A stretch of DNA of 64,000 nt from NCBI RefSeq assembly GCF_000522985.1, contig NZ_CP007128.1:2774220-2838219 (forward strand), given 5' to 3'. The notes under the pieces are model-generated. The model ran no database searches. It was not told the origin of the DNA and saw nothing but the letters and a program-made list of their open reading frames with translations. Below, one piece after another: positions 55,838 to 64,000 of this stretch; positions within the stretch are counted from its first letter, which is position 1; each line of letters opens with the position of its first letter. The DNA comes from Gemmatirosa kalamazoonensis. GTDB taxonomy: Bacteria > Gemmatimonadota > Gemmatimonadetes > Gemmatimonadales > Gemmatimonadaceae. The position numbers were made by a program, and so were the translations under genes.

Positions 55838-56413
55838 TCAGAGACCGAGCGCTGCGGATTCCGCGCGCATGGCCTCGATGACGAACGCGATGTGCTCGTC
55901 GAGCGGAACGCCGAGCTCCTCCGCCCCACGTAGAACGTCCTCCCGGCTCACTCCGCGGGCGAACGCCTTGTCTTTCATCTTCTTCCGAACGCCGCCAGCG
56001 TCGACGTCGTGGACGCTGCGGGACGGCTTCACCAGAGCGGTGGCCGTGATCAATCCCGTCAGCTCGTCGACCGCGAACAGGGTCTTCGCCATGCGGGTCG
56101 TACGGGGTGTCCCGGTGTACTCGGCGTGGCCGAGGATCGCCTCGAGGACATCCTCAGGATAGCCGGTCCGGCGGAGGATATGCACCCCCGCTGACGGGTG
56201 TTCTTCGGTCGGCGAGCGCGCCGCGTTCGGCCACCGCTCGTAGTCGAAGTCATGGAGCAGGCCGGCGAGTCCCCACCGCTCCTCGTCCTCACCGAACCGC
56301 CGCGCGTAGGCCCGCATCGCCGCCTCGACCGCGAGCATGTGCTTCCGCAGCGATTCCGACTTCGTGTACTCGTGGACCAGCGCGAGCGCGTCCTGGCGGG
56401 AAGGGAGGGGCAT
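55838..56413 (-). CDS. HD-domain phosphohydrolase
   Basis: A 191-residue cytoplasmic HD-superfamily protein. H-x-HD-H type ligands are visible: KHMLAVEAAMRAYARRFG, LAGLLHDFDYERWPN and later HPSAGVHILRR and LGHAEYTGTP. Proteins of this form hydrolyse phosphorylated nucleotides or act as predicted metal-dependent phosphohydrolases. ATG at 56413 is preferred over a longer frame because MPLPSRQDALALVHEYTKSE is the usual start. It stands between the sigma unit and the PG-binding-like gene without clear linkage. Confidence 0.88.
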   Translation of the reverse strand: MPLPSRQDALALVHEYTKSESLRKHMLAVEAAMRAYARRFGEDEERWGLAGLLHDFDYERWPNAARSPTEEHPSAGVHILRRTGYPEDVLEAILGHAEYTGTPRTTRMAKTLFAVDELTGLITATALVKPSRSVHDVDAGGVRKKMKDKAFARGVSREDVLRGAEELGVPLDEHIAFVIEAMRAESAALGL

Positions 56414-56513
56414 GTTGGATACGATAACGCCTGGCGGGCTCTTGCGCGCCAGGCGTCGGCCAGGGTTCGTCGCGCCGGTCCCCGGGAGTTCCGGGGCCGC
56501 GGGGCGGCGTCGG

Positions 56514-57074
56514 CTAACCGTCGTAGAAGTACTCGCGCAGCTCGGCGGGAAAGGCACCGTCGGCGAACAGCCTGAAGATCATCCCCTGGCGCTCGGCGAA
56601 CAGCACCGCGTTGAGCGCCGCGAGGGTGGGAGTCGAAGGGGCGGGCGGCTCGACTCTGCCGTCGCGAGCCGGGATCGTCGGCTGTGTCGCCTGGAAGTAC
56701 TCGATGAAAGCGATCGTCTGTGGACCGCAGACACCGTCGATGACGATCGGCGACGTGTCGGGGAGCGGCGGCCGAGCCGGCGGCGGCGGGTGCGGCGTGT
56801 GCCGTGGTGCCACCCCGATCGCCGCGCGGAGACCACCCGGGGGAGGCGGCGTGTACGACCCCGCCAGTACCGTGTCGGCCTGCATTGGCGCCGGCTGGGC
56901 GAATGCTTTCTCCGTCGCCACGCGGAGCAGGTACTGCACGAGCAGCACGTCCGCTCGGTCGTTCGGCGCCGCGCGGCCCACGGCCTGGTCGATCACGTAC
57001 ACCGGAGGAGGGCCACCTCCGACGCGTCTGATGTGAACGACGGGGACGATGCCGGGCAGCAGGAGACGGGGCAT
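56514..57074 (-). CDS. Hypothetical protein with peptidoglycan-binding-like repeat
   Basis: A 186-residue protein with no signal peptide. VIDGVCGPQTIAFIEYFQAT resembles the PG_binding_1 motif (DGxxGPxTxxAxxxFQ), and an earlier half (VLLVQYLLRVATEKAFAQP) may be part of the same fold. The middle is Pro-rich (YTPPPPGGLRA). Such modules occur in phage-like or secretion-linked proteins of this phylum, but the function is unknown. ATG at 57074 begins MPRLLLPGIV; a longer frame is less likely. Confidence 0.65.
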   Translation of the reverse strand: MPRLLLPGIVPVVHIRRVGGGPPPVYVIDQAVGRAAPNDRADVLLVQYLLRVATEKAFAQPAPMQADTVLAGSYTPPPPGGLRAAIGVAPRHTPHPPPPARPPLPDTSPIVIDGVCGPQTIAFIEYFQATQPTIPARDGRVEPPAPSTPTLAALNAVLFAERQGMIFRLFADGAFPAELREYFYDG

Positions 57075-57199
57075 GGCGCACCTCCGCGTGTGTGCGCCAT
57101 CATGGCGAGGCCCACGGCGCGTGACAAGGGCGTGCCCCACCGCTTGCGGAGCGGCGCGCCGGTCGCGACTCCACGTACGAGTGTTCGTTGGACCACGGC

Positions 57200-57270
57200 G
57201 GACTGAAGGAGGACTGAAGAAGGAAACACCAACAAGAAGTGTTGGTCCTTCTTCAGTCCTCCTTCAGTCC
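57200..57270. repeat. 25-bp hairpin of GGACTGAAGGA words
   Basis: Arms 57200-57224 and 57246-57270 are perfect reverse complements of the word GGACTGAAGGAGGACTGAAG; inner ACCAAC/GTTGGT extends the stem past a three-base bulge. Three extra tandem copies of the right-arm word (TTCTTCAGTCC) follow to about 57294. It lies downstream of the emrB-like gene and is unusually AT-rich for this window. Confidence 0.88.
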
Positions 57271-57335
57271 TTCTTCAGTCCTTCTTCAGTCCTACAGAAA
57301 CGCGTACGTGGACCCCAGGCCGCGCGCACCAGCCC

Positions 57336-58949
57336 TCAGTGCGCGTCCACCGCCACCCGCCCCTTCGGCCGCCGGAGGATGAACACCGCCGGGATCACGC
57401 ACAGGAACGACAGCAGGATGAACATCCACGCGTCGTTGTAGGCGAGCATCGCCGCCTGCTTCATCAGTGACCCCTCAAGGATCTTCAGCGCCTGCGTCCG
57501 CGCGTCGATCAGCGAGCCGCCCTTCGCCAGCATCCCCCCGACGAGCGCCTGATAGCGCTGCTCGAACGCCGGATTGCCGGGATAGAGGTTCGTCACGAGG
57601 TCGGCGCGGTGGAACGCGATGTGGCGCGTGAGATACGTGGTCAGCACCGCGATGCCGAACGACCCGCCGAGCTGCCGCGAGAGGTTGATGAGCCCCGACG
57701 CCTGCTGCGCCTCGTGCGGCTTCAGGCTCCCGAACGCGACGTTGTTGATCGGCGTGAACAGGAAGCCGAGCGACAGGCCGCGGATGATGAGCGCCATGCG
57801 CGCATCGCGCTCGCCGGCCACGGTCGTGAGGTGGCCGAGGTCCCACATCGCCCACAGCATGAGCGCCATGCCGACGAGGATCAGCACGCGCGCGTCGGCC
57901 TTCGGCTTGTCGCCGTTCAGCATGAAGCCGCAGAACAGCGCGACGCATGCCGTGGCGATGCCGCCCGGCATCATCGACAGCCCCGTGGCCGTCGGCGTGA
58001 AGCCGAGAATGGTCTGCGTGAACAGCGGGAACAGGATCGCGCCGCCGTACAGGCCGAAGCCGAGGACGATGAACAGGAAGATCGACGCCGACAGCTGACG
58101 GTTCTTCAGCACCCGCAGCTCGATCACGGGGTGCTTGTTGCGCGACGAGAGCTGCCACCAGAGCAGCGTGGCGAGCGACACCGCCGAGAGGATCGACAGC
58201 CGCACGATCCAGGCGTCGGAGAACCAGTCGTGCGAGTTCCCCTCCTCCAACACGTACTGCAGCGAGCCGACGCCGGCGATCAGCAGCCCGATGCCGAGCC
58301 AGTCGATGTCGCCGGTGTGGCGCTGCGCGTTAGGCGCATCGTGCAGGAACGTGGAGACGAGCAGCGTCGACGCGACGCCGATCGGCACGTTGATGAAGAA
58401 GCACCAGCTCCACGTGTAGTTGTCGGTGATCCAGCCGCCCAGCGTCGGCCCGAGCGTCGGCGCGACGATGATGCCGAGGAGGAAGATCGCCTGTACCAGC
58501 CCCTGCTCGCGCGCCGGGAAGATCTGTCGGAGCGTCGCCTGCGCGGTCGAGAGCAGCGCCGCGCCGCCGGCGCCCTGCAGCAGCCGGAAGAACACGAGCT
58601 CCCCGAGGCTCGACGACGTGCCGCACAGGAACGACGCGACGATGAACAGCACGATCGAGAACGTCAGATAGCGCTTGCGCCCGAACCGCGCCGTGAAGAA
58701 CGCGGTCATCGGCAGCACGACGACGTTCGCGAGGATGTAGGAGGTGCTCACCCACGCGATCTCTTCCTGCGTCGCGCTCAGGTTCCCCGCCATCTGCGGG
58801 AGCGCGACGTTGATGATCGTCGTGTCGAGCACCTCCATCACCGCGGCGGTGATGAGGCCCAGGAGAATGAACCAGCGGTACTGCTCGACGCCGGGGATCG
58901 CCTGGGCGGCGTGTCGCCCGCTCGGACGGGCGACGGCGGTCGCGCTCAC
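57336..58949 (-). CDS. emrB: MFS multidrug exporter, DHA2/EmrB type
   Basis: Proton-driven drug exporter of 537 residues with 14 helices. EVLDTTIINVALPQMAGNLS (motif D1), FTARFGRKRYLTFSIVLFI (motif A), LLQGAGGAALLSTAQATLRQ and LGPTLGGWITDNYTWSWCFF (motif C and the WRW/SW-type motif) are diagnostic. The GTG at 58949 overlaps the EmrA-type gene's stop (GTGA). It is the last gene of the TetR-TolC-EmrA-EmrB unit, forming a tripartite pump through the outer membrane. Confidence 0.95.
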   Translation of the reverse strand: MSATAVARPSGRHAAQAIPGVEQYRWFILLGLITAAVMEVLDTTIINVALPQMAGNLSATQEEIAWVSTSYILANVVVLPMTAFFTARFGRKRYLTFSIVLFIVASFLCGTSSSLGELVFFRLLQGAGGAALLSTAQATLRQIFPAREQGLVQAIFLLGIIVAPTLGPTLGGWITDNYTWSWCFFINVPIGVASTLLVSTFLHDAPNAQRHTGDIDWLGIGLLIAGVGSLQYVLEEGNSHDWFSDAWIVRLSILSAVSLATLLWWQLSSRNKHPVIELRVLKNRQLSASIFLFIVLGFGLYGGAILFPLFTQTILGFTPTATGLSMMPGGIATACVALFCGFMLNGDKPKADARVLILVGMALMLWAMWDLGHLTTVAGERDARMALIIRGLSLGFLFTPINNVAFGSLKPHEAQQASGLINLSRQLGGSFGIAVLTTYLTRHIAFHRADLVTNLYPGNPAFEQRYQALVGGMLAKGGSLIDARTQALKILEGSLMKQAAMLAYNDAWMFILLSFLCVIPAVFILRRPKGRVAVDAH

Positions 58950-60091
58950 TTCGTGTCGACGTGCACGACGACGCTCATGCCAGGACGCAGCGGACGGTCC
59001 TTGCCGAGCCCCTTCGTGATGTGGATGCGCACCGGCACGCGCTGCACGACCTTCGTGAAGTTCCCCGTGGCGTTGTCCGGCGGCAGCAGGGCGAACTTCG
59101 CGCCCGTCGCGCTGCTCAGGCTCTCCACGGTGCCCTCGATCGTCGCGCCGGCGTAGGCGTCGACCTCGACCTCCGCCTTCTGCCCGACGCGCAGATCCTT
59201 GAGCTGCGTCTCCTTCATGTTCGCCGTCACCCACGTGCCGGTGTCGGCGACGACCGACATCAGCGTCTGCCCGGGCTGCACGAGCTGCCCCACCTCCACC
59301 GTCTTGCGCGACACGGTGCCGGAGGCCGGCGCGTTCACCGTCGTGTACGAGAGCTGCAGCGCGGCATTGTCGCGCGCCGCCTTCGCCGCGCCGGTGCGCG
59401 CCTGCGCGAGCCGCACATTCGCCTCCGCGCTCTGCACGTTCGCCTGCGCGCCCGTCACGCCGGCGCCGGTGGCCGAGGCCTGGCGCTGCACCGCGAGCAG
59501 GTTCGCCCGCGCCGACGCGGCGGCGGCGCGCATCGCGTCGAGCGCCTGCTGCGACACGATCTGCTTCGACGCGAGATCCTCATAGCGGCGCAGATCGCTC
59601 TCCGCCTTGTCGAGGTTCGCGCGCGCGGCGGCGACCTGCGCCTCGCCGGCCGCGGTCTGGCTCGTCGCGCTCTGCACCTGCGCGCGCGTCTGGCCGACCG
59701 CGGCGGTGCCGCCGGTCGTCGTCGCCTGCGCGGCGGCGAGGTCGGCCTCCGCCTGCGCGAGCTTCACGCGGTACTCCGCGTCGTCGATCTGCACGAGGAG
59801 CTGCCCCTCGCGCACGGCCTGGTTCTCGACGACGGTCACGTTCTTCACGTAGCCGCCGACCTTCGCGATGACGGGGACGATGTGGCCGTCCACCTGCGCG
59901 TCGTCGGTCGACTCGTGGGCGCGGCCGTACGTCCACTGCTTCACGCCCCACGCGGCGCCGCCGAGCACGAGCAGCCCGACGATCGGCAGGACGAAGCGCT
60001 TCTTGGAGCCCGCGGGGGCGGGATCGGGTGCGGGCGTCGGCACGCGGGCGGGTGCGGGGCGGCTGGTCTCGGGAGCGGTCGCGGCGGACAT
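58946..60091 (-). CDS. emrA: HlyD/EmrA-type membrane fusion protein
   Basis: Periplasmic adaptor of 381 residues. A Pro-rich cytoplasmic tail and one TM helix (about 32-52, FVLPIVGLLVLGGAAWGVKQ) are followed by the lipoyl half (ESTDDAQVDGHIVPVIAKVG), a long Ala-rich coiled hairpin (about 105-240, LDKAESDLRRYEDLASKQIV) and barrel (TTVNAPASGTVSRKTVEVGQ). DAQV...VGGYV is typical of EmrA. It joins the MFS exporter to TolC. Start ATG at 60091; a GTTAGGC word lies 43 bases upstream. Confidence 0.94.
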   Translation of the reverse strand: MSAATAPETSRPAPARVPTPAPDPAPAGSKKRFVLPIVGLLVLGGAAWGVKQWTYGRAHESTDDAQVDGHIVPVIAKVGGYVKNVTVVENQAVREGQLLVQIDDAEYRVKLAQAEADLAAAQATTTGGTAAVGQTRAQVQSATSQTAAGEAQVAAARANLDKAESDLRRYEDLASKQIVSQQALDAMRAAAASARANLLAVQRQASATGAGVTGAQANVQSAEANVRLAQARTGAAKAARDNAALQLSYTTVNAPASGTVSRKTVEVGQLVQPGQTLMSVVADTGTWVTANMKETQLKDLRVGQKAEVEVDAYAGATIEGTVESLSSATGAKFALLPPDNATGNFTKVVQRVPVRIHITKGLGKDRPLRPGMSVVVHVDTK

Positions 60092-60156
60092 GTCGGAAAT
60101 CCTCGGGCGTGACGGAGAAGTCGTGTGCGGATCGTTAGGCGCGTCGTCGATCACGG

Positions 60157-61533
60157 TCAGGGCAGCTCGGTGAGCGAGCCCTGCGCGCGCGCGAGCGAGA
60201 CGCGGGCCGTCTGGTAGGCGGTGAGCGCGTCCACCGACGCGGTGCGCGCGGCGTTCAGCGAGAGCGAGGCGGTGATGACGTCCGCGTTGCCGGCGACGCC
60301 GGCGCGGAACCGCTCGCGTGCCTGCGACAGCTCCTGCTCGGCGAGGCGCACGCGCTCCGCCGTCGCGGCGACCTGCTCGCGCGCGGCGCGGAGGTCGAGC
60401 AGCGCGCCGCGGACCTCGACGGCGGCCTGCGCCTCCAGGTCGCGGCGGCGCAGCTCCGCCTCGTTCGCGACGGCCTGCTGCTCCTCGACGCGCCCCTCGC
60501 GGCGGAAGCCGTCGAAGATCGGCAGCGACACTTGCACGCCGTAGTCGTACGTCGGCAGCATGTGGTTCAGGTCCTTGCCGATGTTCCCCTGATCGACGAA
60601 GGCCGACACGGTGGGGAGCCGCTCCGCCTTGATGGCGCTCGTCTGCCGGCGCGCCGCCTCGACCTGCGCGGCGGCGGCGCGGAGGTCCGGCCGGTTCGCG
60701 AGGGCGCGCTGCACCGCATCGGTCTCGTTCGGCAGCGACTCGTTCGCCGGGAGCGTGCCTAACGAATCGGCGAGCCGGATCGGCGTGTCGAGCGACAGGT
60801 TCAGCGCGCGGCGCAGGTCGAGCTGCGCGCGGTCGCGGTCGGCGCGCGCGGTGATGAGCGCCGCCTGCGACTGCGCGATCTGCGACTGCGCGCGCGTGAC
60901 GTCGAGCGCGACACCCGTGCCGGCGCGGAGCTGCTCCTGCGCGATGCCGAGCAGATCGAGCGCGAGCGCGGAGTCGGCCGCGCGCGCGCGGTACTGTCCC
61001 TCGGCGCGCAGGGCGCGGAGGTAGGCGCTCGCCGCCTGCGTCGCGGCGAGGTCGCCCTGGTTCTCCGCCTCGGCGCCGGTCGCGCGCTGCGCGGACTGCG
61101 CGGCACGCACGCGCCCGAGGGCACCGAGGTCCAGCAGGTTCGCGGCGACGCGGCCGCGCACGTCCCACAGGTTCACCGGCCCCTCGACCTGGCCGTTCGG
61201 GTCGAACAGCGGCGGCTGGCCGGGCGGGGCGGGGAAGTCGATGCCGAACGTGGCCGTGTTGAACGTGCGGCCCGTGCGGCTCGCGTTCGCGGACAGGTCG
61301 GGCAGGAGCGCGGAGCGCGCCTGCGTGACGCGCGCGGCGGCCTCACGGGAGCGCTCGCGCGCGGCGAGCACCGCGGCGCTCTGGCGCGCGGCGAGGCGGG
61401 CGGCCTGGCCGAGCGTGAGCATCGTGTCGTGCGGGGTCGTCGGCGTCTGCGCGGCGAGCGAAGCGGGCGATGCGGCGCGCCCGGCCACGAGCGCGGCGGC
61501 GGAGAGCGCGAGAAATCGTGAGATCGTGGTCAT
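60157..61533 (-). CDS. TolC-family outer-membrane efflux protein
   Basis: Outer-membrane channel protein of 458 residues with signal peptide (FLALSAAALVAGRAASPASL). Two repeated OEP units: the first about 35-240 (LTLGQAARLAARQSAAVLAA, PDLSANASRTGRTFNT), the second about 245-455 (LPNETDAVQRALANRPDLRA, VSLPIFDGFRREGRVEEQQA). The YxxxxxQVSLPIFDG pattern is typical. It follows the TetR gene closely and precedes the EmrA gene, completing the pump. Confidence 0.93.
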   Translation of the reverse strand: MTTISRFLALSAAALVAGRAASPASLAAQTPTTPHDTMLTLGQAARLAARQSAAVLAARERSREAAARVTQARSALLPDLSANASRTGRTFNTATFGIDFPAPPGQPPLFDPNGQVEGPVNLWDVRGRVAANLLDLGALGRVRAAQSAQRATGAEAENQGDLAATQAASAYLRALRAEGQYRARAADSALALDLLGIAQEQLRAGTGVALDVTRAQSQIAQSQAALITARADRDRAQLDLRRALNLSLDTPIRLADSLGTLPANESLPNETDAVQRALANRPDLRAAAAQVEAARRQTSAIKAERLPTVSAFVDQGNIGKDLNHMLPTYDYGVQVSLPIFDGFRREGRVEEQQAVANEAELRRRDLEAQAAVEVRGALLDLRAAREQVAATAERVRLAEQELSQARERFRAGVAGNADVITASLSLNAARTASVDALTAYQTARVSLARAQGSLTELP

Positions 61534-61540
61534 TCTATCG

Positions 61541-62188
61541 TCAGGCCTCGCCGACGGCGGGGCGAAGTGCGTGAAGAGCGAAGTCGCAGAGCTGCTGGAA
61601 GAGTTGTTCCGGCGCCTCGGCGCCGACCGACCGCGCCATCTCGGGCTTGCAGTACCAGAGCGCGTGGCCGACGAACATCGCGGCGAGCGTGCGCGCGGTG
61701 GCGGCGGGGTCGACCCGTCGGAACTCGCCGCGCTCGATGCCGCGGGCGATGATGCCGGACACGAAGGCGCGGGCCGGCTTCACGACCTCCTCGAGATAGA
61801 ACGCGGCGAGCTCGGGGAAGCGGTGCAGCTCGCCGATGACGAGCCGGTAGACGGCGAGCGTGGCCGGCGTGCGGAGGAACTCCCACCAGTCGTGCATGTA
61901 GCTGCACAGCTGGTCGACGGCCGAGAGGTCGGGCTCGGCGGCGAGCTTGCCGCGGGCGGCCTCGAGGCGGGAGACGATGGTGTGGCGGACGACCTCGCGA
62001 AACAGCTCTTCCTTGTTCGGGAAGTAGAGGTAGATCGTCCCCTTCGCGACGCCGGCGCGTCGGGCGATGTCGTCGAGGCGGGCGCGGTCGAGGCCCTCCT
62101 CGTCGAAGACGGCGAGGGCAGCGTCGAGGATCTGCTGGGGGCGCTCGTCGGGCGCGCGTCGGCGCGCCGAGTCCAGAGGCAGCGTCAT
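61541..62188 (-). CDS. TetR-family transcriptional repressor
   Basis: A 215-residue regulator. The N-terminal helix-turn-helix is clear: QQILDAALAVFDEEGLDRAR followed by IARRAGVAKGTIYLYFPNKE. The C-terminal ligand domain (about 75-210) resembles AcrR/TetR_C regulators of efflux. ATG at 62188 is chosen because a GTG at 62215 would place an operator inside the coding region. It is the first gene of the efflux unit, so self-regulation through the palindromes at 62200-62270 is expected; an exported toxic compound is the probable inducer. Confidence 0.94.
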   Translation of the reverse strand: MTLPLDSARRRAPDERPQQILDAALAVFDEEGLDRARLDDIARRAGVAKGTIYLYFPNKEELFREVVRHTIVSRLEAARGKLAAEPDLSAVDQLCSYMHDWWEFLRTPATLAVYRLVIGELHRFPELAAFYLEEVVKPARAFVSGIIARGIERGEFRRVDPAATARTLAAMFVGHALWYCKPEMARSVGAEAPEQLFQQLCDFALHALRPAVGEA

Positions 62189-62199
62189 GGTTGTAATAA

Positions 62200-62211
62200 C
62201 TGACCAGTCAG
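62200..62211. promoter_or_regulatory. TetR operator 1 (proximal)
   Basis: CTGACCAGTCAG, inverted repeat CTGAC-CA-GTCAG, embedded in AACTGACCAGTCAGTCA, 11 bases before the TetR start codon. It matches the distal site in both half-sites. Confidence 0.75.
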
Positions 62212-62230
62212 TCACGAGCTTGCCATAAGA

Positions 62231-62252
62231 AAGCGCGCCACGTGGCGCGCTT
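62231..62252. promoter_or_regulatory. 22-bp perfect palindrome between the two TetR operators
   Basis: AAGCGCGCCACGTGGCGCGCTT is its own reverse complement. It lies between the two operator copies and could be a second regulator's site or an mRNA 5' hairpin. Confidence 0.7.
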
Positions 62253-62256
62253 AATG

Positions 62257-62270
62257 ACTGACCGGTCAGT
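62257..62270. promoter_or_regulatory. TetR operator 2 (distal)
   Basis: ACTGACCGGTCAGT is a perfect 14-bp palindrome with the same half-sites as operator 1; the centres are 58 bases apart, between five and six helix turns. Confidence 0.78.
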
Positions 62271-62315
62271 AATCTAAGGGGCCCCGCCGGGGTGTCAACC
62301 CGACCCCCGTGCGGC

Positions 62316-62495
62316 TCAGTGCGTGGCCGCCGCAGCCGCCCCCTCGGGAGCCTCGCCCGCGTACTTCTTGTTCGTCAGGGTCACGATCGTGACCACGACC
62401 ACGAGCAGGAACACGACCGCCGAGAGCAGGCCGAGGTACGCGGCCGGCTTGTCGACGTTCGGGGCGGGGTGGTGATGCGTCGTCTGGTTCGCCAT
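62316..62495 (-). CDS. Small single-TM membrane protein (59 aa)
   Basis: A short frame with ATG at 62495 and TGA at 62316-62318. The translation starts MANQTTHHHPAPNVDKPAAY and has one strong helix (LGLLSAVVFLLVVVVTIVTL, about residues 21-40), then NKKYAGEAPEG and an Ala-rich end. It lies 37 bases downstream of the cyclophilin gene on the same strand, possibly in its transcript. Codon use is that of a real gene. Function unknown; the layout (His-rich tail, single helix) resembles small respiratory-complex-associated subunits, a weak guess. Confidence 0.7.
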   Translation of the reverse strand: MANQTTHHHPAPNVDKPAAYLGLLSAVVFLLVVVVTIVTLTNKKYAGEAPEGAAAAATH

Positions 62496-62532
62496 GGGAC
62501 GGTTCGGTTCCGATCGATCGGCGCGGAGCGGA

Positions 62533-62994
62533 TCAGCTCACGCGCACCGTGTTCATCACGTCGTTCGCCTGGATCTGCTTCACCACGTCGAGCCCCTCCA
62601 CCACCTTTCCGAACACGGTGTGCACCCCGTTCAGGTGCCGCGTCGTCCGCTCGCTCAGCACGATGAAGAACTGGCTGCCGCCCGTGTTCGGCCCGGCGTG
62701 CGCCATCGACAGCGCGCCCTCCTCGTGCTTGTGCGGGTTGCCCGCCAGCTCGTCCGGGATCTTGTAGCCGGGCCCTCCGGTGCCGATCCGACGGTCGCCG
62801 GCCGGCAGGTCGCGCGACAGCGGGTCGCCCCCCTGGACCACGAAGTCCGGGATCACGCGGTGGAACTTCACGCCGTCGTAGAAGCCCTCGTTCGCCAGCT
62901 TCTCGAAGTTGGCGACGGTCTTCGGCGCCTCGGCGTCGTACAGCTCCGCGACGATGGTGCCGCGGTTGGTCTCGAACGTAGCGCGCTTGGCCAT
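62533..62994 (-). CDS. Peptidyl-prolyl cis-trans isomerase, cyclophilin type
   Basis: A 153-residue cytoplasmic isomerase (no signal peptide). [54 protein letters not shown] and [18 protein letters not shown] cover the entire cyclophilin core, including catalytic Arg in FHRV and the Q-F-F-I motif. ATG at 62994. It speeds proline isomerisation during folding. It is divergent from the GT9 gene at 63041. Confidence 0.95.
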   Translation of the reverse strand: MAKRATFETNRGTIVAELYDAEAPKTVANFEKLANEGFYDGVKFHRVIPDFVVQGGDPLSRDLPAGDRRIGTGGPGYKIPDELAGNPHKHEEGALSMAHAGPNTGGSQFFIVLSERTTRHLNGVHTVFGKVVEGLDVVKQIQANDVMNTVRVS

Positions 62995-63040
62995 GGATGC
63001 GGGTGAGAGACGGAGAACAAGCTAGTAGGTTCCGCCCTCG

Positions 63041-64000
63041 ATGGTACCGCCGCCCACCGCCCTCAACGTCGTCGTCAGCCGCACCGACCGCATCGGCGAC
63101 GTCGTGCTCACCCTGCCGCTGTGCGGGCTGCTGAAGGCGCGCGGCCATCGCGTCGTGTTCCTCGGCCGGCGCTACACGCGTCCGGTGCTCGAGGCGAGCG
63201 ACGCGGTCGACGAGATCCTCGAGTGGGACGACGCGCGCGGCGCGGAGGCCCGCGCGCGGCTCGCCGATGCCCGCGCCGACGTGGTGCTGCACGTGAAGCC
63301 CGACGTCGACATCGCGTGGGCCGCGTTCCAGGCGCGCATCCCGCTGCGCGTCGGCACCACGCGGCGAGCGTTCCACTGGCTGCTGTGCAACCGGCTCGAG
63401 TCGCTCGCGCGCAAGCGCTCGCCGCTCCACGAGGCGCAGCTGAACGTGCAGCTCGCGCGCACGCTGCTCCCCGCCGACGCGCTCGCACTGTCCCTCGACC
63501 GGCTCGCGGCGCGCGGCCGCCTGCGCCCGCGCGTGCCGGTACCCGACGCGCTGCAGCCGCTCGTCGCGCGCGACCGCTTCACGCTCGTCGTGCACCCGCA
63601 GTCGGGCGGCAGCGCGGCGGAGTGGCCGCTCGACCACTGGAGCGCGCTGGCCCGCGCGCTGCCCGCGGAGCGGTTCCGCGTGCTCGTCACGGGCACGCGC
63701 GCCGAGGGTGACGCGCTGCGCGCGTGGCTCGACGCGCAGCCGCCGCACGTGCACGACGTCACCGGCCGCACCGACGGACGCGAGCTGCTCGCGCTGCTCG
63801 CCGCCGCCGCCGGCTTCGTCGCCGCGTCCACCGGCCCGCTGCACGCCGCCGCGGCGTTAGGCACCCGCACGCTCGGCCTGTTCTCGCCGCGGCGCCCGAT
63901 TCACCCGGGGCGATGGGCGCCGATCGGGGAGCGGGCGGAGGTGCTCGTCCCGGAGCGGACGGGCGGGACGGCGGCCGACGACCTCGCCGCGATCACGCCG
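63041..64000 (+). CDS. GT9 (heptosyltransferase-like) glycosyltransferase, 3' partial
   Basis: The frame starts at the ATG at 63041 and is open to the right edge (320 codons). LNVVVSRTDRIGDVVLTLPL is the family N-terminus; VVLHVKPDVDIAWAAFQARI, VVHPQSGGSAAEWPLDHWSA and AASTGPLHAAAALGTRTLGL are the GT9 donor-binding motifs. The family adds heptose or related sugars to LPS core. The STGPLH motif carries a GTTAGGC word just after it (63856). The shadow frames on the opposite strand are not genes. Confidence 0.92.
   Translation, partial: MVPPPTALNVVVSRTDRIGDVVLTLPLCGLLKARGHRVVFLGRRYTRPVLEASDAVDEILEWDDARGAEARARLADARADVVLHVKPDVDIAWAAFQARIPLRVGTTRRAFHWLLCNRLESLARKRSPLHEAQLNVQLARTLLPADALALSLDRLAARGRLRPRVPVPDALQPLVARDRFTLVVHPQSGGSAAEWPLDHWSALARALPAERFRVLVTGTRAEGDALRAWLDAQPPHVHDVTGRTDGRELLALLAAAAGFVAASTGPLHAAAALGTRTLGLFSPRRPIHPGRWAPIGERAEVLVPERTGGTAADDLAAITP

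Noticed and set aside
57237-57300. Insertion-sequence end or attachment site from repeated TTCTTCAGTCC
   Set aside because: No transposase or target duplication; fits the word-repeat hairpin family.

Overview
The window is a very GC-rich (about 70% by eye), gene-dense chromosomal stretch from a Gram-negative, aerobic, heterotrophic bacterium. It holds a TonB-dependent receptor, TonB-family protein, TolC-type channel, lipoproteins with lipoboxes, an LPS-type GT9 glycosyltransferase, a PEP-CTERM protein and a caa3-type oxidase. The mix and codon style fit Gemmatimonadota (Gemmatirosa-like). That assignment is inference, since no rRNA or marker search was possible. I see no tRNA, rRNA, CRISPR array, insertion sequence or prophage, and no gene-free stretch above 300 bases.

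Layout. 1-2947: end of a TonB receptor overlapping a serine-hydrolase lipoprotein. 3136-8355: small heat-shock protein, 2-oxoglutarate dehydrogenase E2, MDR oxidoreductase, zinc-ribbon protein, secreted protein, membrane protein. 8421-11066: PEP-CTERM protein and a PKD-like lipoprotein. 11292-13811: gyrA. 13971-20080: dehydratase coupled to a REC-GAF-GGDEF protein, CoA-binding protein, saccharopine dehydrogenase-like protein, PBP4-type peptidase. 20078-25615: NagX-like membrane protein, lipoprotein, small membrane protein, and a binding-protein/chemoreceptor pair. 25859-31267: caa3 oxidase operon ctaC-D-E-F-G. 31310-33807: a complete phenylalanine branch (prephenate dehydratase, AroH-type chorismate mutase, aminotransferase) behind a Phe-codon leader peptide and terminator. 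33855-41656: a cyclic-nucleotide-domain/aspartase fusion, a Uma2 protein, a Tat-exported glycosylasparaginase, a GMC oxidoreductase, a GT2 and a phosphodiesterase. 41679-49099: two paralogous lipoproteins, leuS, secreted proteins, a double-PDZ protein and a barrel protein. 49101-54041: two tandem kup genes and a TonB-family gene. 54121-57074: ECF sigma/anti-sigma/CpxP-like trio, HD protein, PG-binding-like protein. 57336-62495: TetR-TolC-EmrA-EmrB efflux operon with palindromic operators, plus a 59-residue membrane protein. 62533-64000: cyclophilin and a GT9 glycosyltransferase running off the edge.

Three patterns cut across the gene map. First, the 7-mer GTTAGGC/GCCTAAC occurs 33 times by my count, on both strands, in genes, at stop codons and in hairpin loops, although TTA and CTA are otherwise very rare here. 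Second, ten long hairpins built from short repeated words sit directly behind stop codons; four share the word GGGCAGGA and three carry the 7-mer in the loop. Third, start-stop overlaps of the ATGA/GTGA type are common, so translational coupling seems to be the normal operon style. The strongest single regulatory find is the phenylalanine attenuator at 33656-33807.
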